Origin: Bordetella parapertussis
GTDB lineage: Bacteria > Pseudomonadota > Gammaproteobacteria > Burkholderiales > Burkholderiaceae_B
NCBI GenBank assembly: GCA_945903445.1
Contig: CAMDNZ010000005.1
Coordinates: forward strand, 1-64,000
DNA: 64,000 nucleotides
Direction of reading: 5' to 3'
Shown: piece after piece, positions 28,914 through 34,833 of the stretch
Numbering within the stretch: position 1 is the first letter of the stretch
How the letters are laid out: each line of letters opens with the position of its first letter
Translations under genes and position numbers: made by a program
Notes under the pieces: generated by a model
Databases searched by the model: none
What the model was told of the DNA's origin: nothing
Seen by the model: only the letters and a program-made list of their open reading frames with translations

Positions 28914-29810
28914 ATGGAAACTCGCCATTTACGTCACTTTCTCGCCGTGATCGACCATGGCAGTGTCAGCCGCGCGGCCAATGCGCTGGGCATCGCCCAG
29001 CCTGCGCTGTCGCAGTCGCTGGGTCGGATGGAGAAAGAGCTTGGCGTGCGTTTGTTCGACCGAAGTCGGTCTGGTGCGGCGCCGACGCCGGCTGCCCGCG
29101 CCATTTTGGACGATGTGCGACTGAGCATTGCCCGGATCGACGCGGCAACGCGTCGAGCGCGTGACATGGCTGCTGGCAGCGCCGGTCAACTCACCGTGGG
29201 TTTCGTGACGACAGCCTTGATCGAGATGCTGCCCAAGGCGCTGCGGGCGCTGCGAGAGCTTGCGCCGGGTGTGCGCGTAGTGCTGCGGGAAATGAGCAAC
29301 GCCGAGCAGGCCGAGGCCCTGTCCAGCGGGGAAATCGACATCGGCTTGATGCACACCCCGGTGTCGATCGCAGGCCGTATGCGCGAGCGGCTGTTACTGC
29401 GCGAGCGCCTGGTGGCTGCGGTGCCGGACGATTTCGCCACAGGGGCGGATGGGACCGTCACGCTGGCGCAGATCGCCGAGACAGGCTTGGTGCTGTATCC
29501 GCAAAACCAGTTGCCTGTATTTTACGCGGGCATTTTGGACGCCATGCGTAAGGCCGGGCTTGCGCCGGTCGTGACGCAGGAAGCCAACCGCACGCTGACG
29601 GTGCTGTCGTGTGTGGCAGGCGGGTGTGGCGTGGCGTTGTTGCCTAGCTGGATTCGAGCGATAGATTTCAAGGGCGTGCGGTTTTGCGAGGTGGCCGATG
29701 GCGCGAGCCTGCCCAGTTTTGATTTGAGCGCGATCTGGCCTGCGCGATCGGTGCCGACCCTGGCCGACGTGTTCGGTAATCTGGACTTGGGCTTCGCCCC
29801 CGCCCAATAG
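28914..29810 (+). CDS. LysR-family transcriptional regulator
   Basis: A 298-residue LTTR. The N-terminal winged helix-turn-helix reads METRHLRHFLAVIDHGSVSRAANALGIAQPALSQSLGRMEKELG, given here only as a landmark for residues 1-44 (core: AANALGIAQPALSQ). It is followed by a periplasmic-binding-like effector domain (VGFVTTALIEMLPKALRAL). The divergent position makes it the likely regulator of the amidohydrolase-Bug operon, with a small carboxylate as the probable inducer (inference). Length and layout are normal. Confidence 0.92.
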   Translation: METRHLRHFLAVIDHGSVSRAANALGIAQPALSQSLGRMEKELGVRLFDRSRSGAAPTPAARAILDDVRLSIARIDAATRRARDMAAGSAGQLTVGFVTTALIEMLPKALRALRELAPGVRVVLREMSNAEQAEALSSGEIDIGLMHTPVSIAGRMRERLLLRERLVAAVPDDFATGADGTVTLAQIAETGLVLYPQNQLPVFYAGILDAMRKAGLAPVVTQEANRTLTVLSCVAGGCGVALLPSWIRAIDFKGVRFCEVADGASLPSFDLSAIWPARSVPTLADVFGNLDLGFAPAQ

Positions 29811-29887
29811 CCAGCTTTCATGCTAGAATGCAGGGCTTAGCAGGGTGGGCTTCGGTTCAATCGAGGCTTTTCGTCCTTCGAATACCT

Positions 29888-29972
29888 GCCGACGTGGTGA
29901 AATTGGTAGACACGCTATCTTGAGGGGGTAGTGGCGAAAGCTGTACGAGTTCGAGTCTCGTCGTCGGCACCA
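29888..29972 (+). tRNA. tRNA-Leu (anticodon GAG)
   Basis: An 85-nt class II tRNA. The acceptor GCCGACG pairs with CGTCGGC, followed by discriminator A and encoded CCA. The D-arm has TTGGTAGACAC, the anticodon loop TT-GAG-GG lies between CTATC and GGTAG, and the T-loop is GTTCGAGTC. TAGAAT at about 29824 may be its -10. In related genomes this tRNA sits between secG and nuoA. Confidence 0.96.
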
Positions 29973-30005
29973 GATACGCAGTTCGGGTTCCTCGCCTGGG
30001 CACAT

Positions 30006-30042
30006 AAAAACCCGCGATTCTCTTTGGAGACGCGGGTTTTTT
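30006..30042. terminator. Terminator after tRNA-Leu(GAG), bidirectional
   Basis: A 9-bp stem AAACCCGCG/CGCGGGTTT with a 14-base loop has T-runs on both strands. It can serve the tRNA and the convergent gene ending at 30065. Confidence 0.9.
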
Positions 30043-30064
30043 CTATTCGAGCCTGTCGAATCGC

Positions 30065-30766
30065 TCACCACTTGCAGCCTTCGTCTCGCAGGGTATCGGC
30101 CAGCAGAAATGGCAAAGCCAGCAAACCCATGCCCGTTTGCGCGTCGCTGCAAGACGGTCGCGCGCTATTCGCAATGCCTTTTGCGAGCGCCGAGGGTTCG
30201 GCTTTTTCCTTGGGCTTCAGAATCACGATGGGTTCACCCCTGGCGCGCGGCATACCCTGGCCGGCGGCGTCTTCGGCACGCCAGCGAAAATCGGGAATCG
30301 GGATCGCTTCGAATGAAGCCTTCGGGGCAGCGCTGGCGGGCGGGGGAGCAGATGTCGGTTTGCGAGCTTGATCGTGTGGCGTCTTGGGTACGGGTGGTTT
30401 TTTTTTCGGCGGGGCGGTCGGCGGCCGTTGTTCTCGCATAGCGGCCGGGAGCATGTCCTGCGGCACCCGGGCAGGCGGTGATGCCGATGGCTTTGCACTC
30501 CGTTCCGATTGCGATGATACCGGCCTTGGCTCTGGCTCTGGTTCTGGCACTTCATGGGCCCCGACGCTGTCCGGTAGCAACTCTAGAAAGAAAACCGATT
30601 CCTTTTCAGGCGGTGGTTGCGGCGCGATGTGTTCGCCTGCTGCGCGCCATAGCAGGTACGCCGCTATCCCATGCAGGATGCATGACAGTATTGCTGCGCC
30701 CGCTACGATCCCGCGCACGCGTGGTAGTTGCCGCTGCACTCGCACTGCGATCATGGCAAAAGACAT
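30065..30766 (-). CDS. TonB-like proline-rich inner-membrane protein
   Basis: A 233-residue protein with one N-terminal membrane helix (IVAGAAILSCILHGIAAYLLW), then a long periplasmic Pro/Lys/Glu region (EPEPEPRP, PPTAPPKKKPPVPKTP), and a C-terminal Cys-flanked motif CSDAQTGMGLLALPFLLADTLRDEGCKW (residues about 206-233; Cys at both ends). The layout recalls TonB/TolA spacers but lacks a TonB C-terminal domain. The ATG at 30764-30766 has GGGAG nine bases upstream. Proteins with this C-terminal signature occur in Burkholderiales; the function is unknown to me. Confidence 0.75.
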   Translation of the reverse strand: MSFAMIAVRVQRQLPRVRGIVAGAAILSCILHGIAAYLLWRAAGEHIAPQPPPEKESVFFLELLPDSVGAHEVPEPEPEPRPVSSQSERSAKPSASPPARVPQDMLPAAMREQRPPTAPPKKKPPVPKTPHDQARKPTSAPPPASAAPKASFEAIPIPDFRWRAEDAAGQGMPRARGEPIVILKPKEKAEPSALAKGIANSARPSCSDAQTGMGLLALPFLLADTLRDEGCKW

Positions 30767-30797
30767 CTGAAACGACTCCCGTAAGTTTGGACACGTT

Positions 30798-30945
30798 TTC
30801 ACCGTAGGCTGAGGATCGCTCCAATCGCCTGAGCTTCTTTGGTGAATGGTGTTTAACGGCGCTAGGGGAAATGTTACTTAACGCTGTGTTCGAAGCCGTG
30901 CAGATGCCGGTTGAGTTCACTATTGGACGCTTCGCCTTCGGCCGC
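30798..30945 (+). repeat. Imperfect direct repeat, left copy
   Basis: Shares ordered blocks with 33708-33850: CACCGT-GGCTGAG, AGGGGAAATGT-ACTT, and ATTGGACGCTTCGC, with intervening sequence of similar length. By eye about two thirds of positions agree. The two copies have the same orientation and bracket the carboxyltransferase stub, IS remnant, cyclase and broken EEP gene. The nature of the repeat is unknown. Confidence 0.6.
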
Positions 30946-31033
30946 CTTTTCCGAACCCAAAGGCCTCTTAAAAAATACAAAGTTGCCCACGCCTGCTGCC
31001 GCTGTCAATTTTGTGACAGGAGGACGACAACGT

Positions 31034-31192
31034 ATGACATGGCAACCCGAGATCGACGAGCTGCATCATCGACGACAGCTCGCCCAGCACATGGGTGGAG
31101 ACGACAGGGGTCAACGGCATAAAGCAGCGGGCAAGCTGACGGTGCGCAAACGCATACAGGCCATCGCTGACCCTAGCTCTTTTCATGAGTAG
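31034..31192 (+). pseudogene. 5' stub of acyl-CoA carboxylase carboxyltransferase gene
   Basis: After a very good ribosome-binding site (AGGAGG) an ATG at 31034 starts a frame reading MTWQPEIDELHHRRQLAQ, then HMGGDDRGQRHKAAGKLTVRK and DPSSFHE before TAG. This closely follows the N-terminus of biotin-dependent carboxyltransferase beta subunits (typical AxxMGG...QHAAGKLTVRERI...DPGSFHE). The family is about 510-530 residues; only 52 remain. The match stops where IS3-type sequence begins, so the gene was truncated by or next to an insertion. Confidence 0.75.
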
Positions 31193-31708
31193 GCAGCGTC
31201 ACCGGGTTCACGACCTACGAAGTGCTTGCACGGGTTGGGGTCTCGATTCACAGCCTACACAAATGGGTGAGGCGGTGGCTCCCGATCGCGCCAAGCGGAC
31301 GCCTACATTTATTAGCACAACGCAAGCTGAGTCAAGCTCTCGCTGGGCCGTCGCAGCCCACTCGAGTATCGACAGAATTTGGGCTTGGTCACATTATAAA
31401 CCGTCCAAAAAATCGTCGGCACCTCCGAAGTGTCGCAGTGAAATTCCCTACCCTGCTTGGACGGTGATCAGCCGAAGATGTGATCGGGTTGCCTCTTTGG
31501 TGGACTTCCTGGGTGCCGGTGAACTTGTTCTGTGAGCACGGGATTCAAGCAAGACGAGCGATTGCGCATGGTCCGGCAGCAAATCGGCGTGCTCACGTAA
31601 TCGATACGACATGCCTTCGATCTGCACGACGAGCATAGTGAAGTACGTGGATCGGCTGGTATCCACTATGGGTGCCTCTTGGACCGGCTAAAGACGGCCA
31701 TCATCATG
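31193..31708. mobile_element. Degenerate segment with IS3-type OrfA remnant
   Basis: In the plus frame, 31199-31285 reads VTGFTTYEVLARVGVSIHSLHKWVRRW, given as a landmark; its core GVSIHSLHKWVR is the helix-turn-helix of IS3-family OrfA transposases (compare VAERLGVSxHSLYKW). No intact transposase follows, and terminal inverted repeats were not identified. The rest of the 516 bp holds only short frames, including a minus one at 31448-31666 that I cannot assign. Confidence 0.55.
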
Positions 31709-32881
31709 TCATCGTATTGAATATGATCTTCCTCGCTTCAATCCTTGCTTATCTGTATTTACAATATCGATATATTTATTCATAGTTTGTGGATACTCCC
31801 ATACGGACTTGAGGCATTCTGATTCGTTAATGTAAAAAACGGCATGAACACGGTTTTCAGGAAGAAAATAGAGCAGCGGCTCGCCATTTGCTTGGGAATG
31901 AGCCGCCATGATTTTCTGCTTGATATTGCAGTTGAACGGGTTACTTGGTTGCCAATTCCAGATGCCGCCATGCTGCGCCTGAAATTGGTTGGCTTGCTGC
32001 AGTGCTTCTTGAACGTGCGTCAGGGTATTATCAGGGGTCAGTACGCCGTATGGGAAGGTTTTGGTGAATCCGAATAGATCATGGTCGCCAACCATGTTGA
32101 TGCGGGGCCGTACCGCGAGCCGCACGAATGGTCCAACTATTGTGGCGTGCTGGGAGTAATGACCGTAACGATAGTCGTAATCTTCTTCGTCATACTCTGC
32201 AGCTCGACTCTTGAATGCCCCATGTAGTTTTTTCCAATCTTCTTCAGCCTTGGGCCAAAACTTGAGATTTTTCTTTCTATCTGGCCCGAGTTGTCGCTCG
32301 AGTTCTGGCAAGCGTTTACCCTCGATGTGTTCCCTCTTTTTGCGCCAATCAACCTCACTAACCTTGCACTTGAACCTTGCCCGCATCCTCGCCCCTAGCT
32401 TAGCGACGGTGTTAGTTGCTGAGCTTGATGCGGATGTCCAACCAACGCGCGGGTCGTAATGGACTACGGCGCCGAGTTGGTGCCATTCCAACTCGTCGCA
32501 CAAGAAAAGATCCTCGTCTTTTGACGTTTTGTTTTTGAATTCCTGAGCCTTAGTGGGATCGCCCGACTCGATGCCTGGGTGGGCCAACACACCAGTCGGT
32601 CGCACAGCAATGCCGACGTTGTGGCGATTTGCGATCGAGGCTGCTTCGTATATGGCCCCCTTGACCATGCCTTGCAAAAGATATAATTGCTCGGCCTCTC
32701 GCCTTAGCGAACCGACGGGATTCCCCTCGTGACCCAGTTTCTCGAAAAATGAAGATCCACGCTTTTTGAATCCGATGCTGTCCTGTATCAGCGCTGAGTG
32801 CGAAATGACTGGGTGAACATTACAGTTCTCGCCAGGTTGTTTGTAGAAATAATTGTTACGAAACTGTGTTTTGTTTGACAT
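31709..32881 (-). CDS. CyaA/ExoY/edema-factor-like nucleotidyl cyclase (putative effector)
   Basis: A 390-residue protein without signal peptide or membrane segment. I read it as a class II (anthrax/Bordetella-type) nucleotidyl cyclase. Seen: AVRPTGVLA with Arg94, PTK with Lys111 and KTS with Lys118, spaced 17 and 7 as Arg41/Lys58/Lys65 of CyaA; VGDHDLFGF with Asp266 and Asp268 (CyaA Asp188/Asp190); QHGG with His304 and SNPF with Asn314 (CyaA His298/Asn304). The CyaA stretch between the Asp pair and His, which holds calmodulin-binding helices, is about 70 residues shorter here. The N-terminal ~50 residues are Ser/Asn/Lys-rich, as in type III effectors. AAGGAAG precedes the ATG. The DNA is more AT-rich than its surroundings. 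Cyclase fold is confident; nucleotide product, activator and secretion are not shown. Confidence 0.82.
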   Translation of the reverse strand: MSNKTQFRNNYFYKQPGENCNVHPVISHSALIQDSIGFKKRGSSFFEKLGHEGNPVGSLRREAEQLYLLQGMVKGAIYEAASIANRHNVGIAVRPTGVLAHPGIESGDPTKAQEFKNKTSKDEDLFLCDELEWHQLGAVVHYDPRVGWTSASSSATNTVAKLGARMRARFKCKVSEVDWRKKREHIEGKRLPELERQLGPDRKKNLKFWPKAEEDWKKLHGAFKSRAAEYDEEDYDYRYGHYSQHATIVGPFVRLAVRPRINMVGDHDLFGFTKTFPYGVLTPDNTLTHVQEALQQANQFQAQHGGIWNWQPSNPFNCNIKQKIMAAHSQANGEPLLYFLPENRVHAVFYINESECLKSVWEYPQTMNKYIDIVNTDKQGLKRGRSYSIR

Positions 32882-32909
32882 GGTCTTCCTTTTCCGGCTG
32901 GTGTTGGCG

Positions 32910-32957
32910 TACCCCCACCAGATTGTTGATATTCGTCATACTATTAATACCCCCACC
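32910..32957 (-). promoter_or_regulatory. Paired GGTGGGGGTA elements upstream of the cyclase gene
   Basis: On the minus strand GGTGGGGGTA occurs twice, 38 bases apart start to start, with AT-rich sequence (TATTAATAGTATGA) between them. The nearer copy is about 30 bases before the cyclase start. A regulatory role is inference. The remaining gap to 33131 shows no gene. Confidence 0.4.
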
Positions 32958-33131
32958 TCTACGATCGTTAAGGTGCCCAAAGGGAGTCGGGCCTAGTGCT
33001 ATCGCCTCAGCGCTGTGTGGTAGAGCGTGGATCAGGCCGGCTACCGAAACTCCGCTGGTGGTTGCGACACTTGGAGCAGCTGCCTGGCGTGGTCATTGGT
33101 CTAAGTTTTAGCCAACGCAGAGTATGGAGAT

Positions 33132-33676
33132 TCACTTTTTCAGTGAGAATTTCACTGCTATTTCCATATGGTCGGTAATGGCCTTAGACGCGTCACGATC
33201 TGAGGTAAATGAATTGTGGCTAACGAACAAATAATCTAAGATATTAGCGGTTGAGCTATTATAAATAATAACTTCATGGTATCTGTTGAAGACGGAATTT
33301 GCACCTCTAGTCTTAATATTGAATATATCTGCTGGGGTGATATTCCTTGTCGAATCTAAATCACAGAATATTTCTTCGTAATGAGCCACTCCGAAAGCGC
33401 TGTTAATTTTGTTTTAGAATGCTTTGGTGTAATCTGATTTTCATCACCCATAAAAACATCTACGCTACCGACTTGGCGATAATTTTTTTTCAAAAGTCCA
33501 GCGCAGTTTTTTATGAATGGTTCGTTATTGTCATTCTTCCAATAGTTAGGTTGCCGCATATCTGAACTCTATGAATTGTTGAAATCACTTTCTTCCACAA
33601 ATTTTGTGGCCTGATTTTCACCTACCCTTAACCGCGCAGAGGCAACTGCCTCCGCGGTCAACGCAGAAGATGACAT
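33132..33676 (-). pseudogene. Broken EEP (DNase I-like) superfamily gene, putative effector
   Basis: An ATG at 33674-33676 with GGGAG nine bases ahead starts MSSSALTAEAVASARLRVG, continues to FVEESDFNNS, then meets TAG (33569-33571). The same frame resumes SSDMRQPNYWKNDN and runs to VDVFMGDENQITPKHSKTK. A slip in an A-rich stretch near 33410 moves it to INSAFGVAHYEEIFCDLDS, and it ends ILDYLFVSHN and AITDHMEIAVKFSLKK. MGDENQ, LDYLFVS and TDHMEI resemble the MGDFN, D-YIFVS and SDHxPV motifs of the endonuclease/exonuclease/phosphatase fold. About 181 codons remain versus the usual 250 or more. The DNA is AT-rich. Confidence 0.6.
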
Positions 33677-33707
33677 TCGAACTAACTCCCAAAACGGAAC
33701 AGGTTTA

Positions 33708-33850
33708 CACCGTGGGCTGAGTCTCGCAACGAGCGTCAGAGCCTGTTTGGATGAATGATCGTCCAGGGCTCCAGGGGAAATGTCACTTGAGGCTATGGCC
33801 GCGCGGTTCGCACGGGATTCACCATTGGACGCTTCGCTCTTTTCCGGCGT
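33708..33850 (+). repeat. Imperfect direct repeat, right copy
   Basis: Partner of 30798-30945 with the same order of conserved blocks (CACCGT-GGCTGAG, AGGGGAAATGT-ACTT, ATTGGACGCTTCGC). It directly precedes the CoA-ligase pseudogene. Confidence 0.6.
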
Positions 33851-33869
33851 CCTTTTCTCGAATCGAGAT

Positions 33870-34500
33870 CGAACTCATCCTTTTTACGCCGAGGCCATCA
33901 AGCGCCCGCAATTGCTGGCCCAAGCGGCAGCCGCGGCGCGCGCGTGGGGTGCCTGTTCTGATGGTCAAGGCTGGCCGTACCAAAAGCGGCCAGCGCGCCG
34001 CTTGGTATCCATTAGCAATTCGGGTGCGACCTGCGTGCCGTCGGCCGATGCTGCCGAAGCTGCTGGGTTGACGCTCTCGGCCTTACGACGGGTTCAAACG
34101 ACAGCTTGCCGAAGTGCTGCCCGCCTATGTTACGCCAGGCAATCCCATCGATATAAACACAGCCACTTTGTAGAATCCGCAGATGTTCGAGCAGACGCTG
34201 GCGCGTATTGCGCAGTCCGACGTGGCCGTCAGCGTTAATCAAATTTGGGCATTCAGTGTTTTCGTGCCTGCGGCATTCCGGTGTTCACGAGCGAGCGCCG
34301 GGCCATCGAGGGCTTGGCACGGCTGGCCGATTACCACGATCGGGTCGCGGCATTGTCCGAGCGAGCCGATCCCGCCGGTGCGCCATCGACCGTATCCACC
34401 GCCGTCGCGTCGAACACGCCCGCTCTGGATCAGGCTTTCGGTCTGCGCAATGTTGACGACCAGCCGACAGTCTGCGAGATCCATAGTACGGGGCTGCGTG
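33870..34500 (+). pseudogene. NDP-forming acyl-CoA synthetase remnant
   Basis: Pieces of an acetate--CoA ligase (ADP-forming)/acyl-CoA synthetase appear in order but in several frames: FYAEAIKRPQLLAQAAAAARA then RGVPVLMVKAGRTKSGQRAA; FKRQLAEVLPAYVTPGNPID with the family NP-x-D motif, followed after TAG by NPQMFEQTLARIAQSD; and CGIPVFTSERRAIEGLARLA. At least two frameshifts and one stop are present, and both ends of the ~700-residue family are missing. It is a decayed catabolic gene. Confidence 0.65.
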
Positions 34501-34693
34501 AGGCAGTGGCGGGCATGTTTGCGGTCTCCTTATGGCGGGGCGTCTTATGGGCATGACGCAATACCTCGCCCTAGCCGTAGACCATAGAGTAGGGCGCTTT
34601 GGCCCGCAACTTCGTTTTCTAGAACAGCCGCTTTAGCCGGGGTTAAGTGGGGAGGTGCAGGTCGAGCGCCTCTATGTACCGTTGCCGGGCGAC

Positions 34694-34722
34694 GGAACCC
34701 GCTGTGCTCCGATCGTTACTCA
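34694..34722 (+). promoter_or_regulatory. Candidate ECF/hrp-box-like promoter before the WxxV-repeat gene
   Basis: GGAACC, 16 bases, then TTACTCA. The hrp box used by HrpL-type ECF sigma factors is GGAACC-N15/16-CCACNNA, so the first half is perfect and the second has two mismatches. It lies 112 bases before the effector-like gene. Functional meaning is inference. The rest of 34501-34833 shows no gene. Confidence 0.4.
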
Positions 34723-34833
34723 CATCGAGAGACGAGTGGGGCGATCGTGCCAAATCCCAAATCCCAAAGCGAATTGGCGACACATACGTACCCCACGTCG
34801 CAGTTCCTTCGACCCCGATAGAAAGGCCTCGCC

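Noticed and set aside
29888..29972. tRNA-Leu(GAG) as a current integration site
   Set aside because: No integrase and no direct repeat of the tRNA 3' end was found downstream, so only a historical role is possible.
31448..31666. 72-codon minus frame with LREHADLLPDHAQ
   Set aside because: May be a transposase scrap given the nearby IS3 remnant, but I could not place it in a family.
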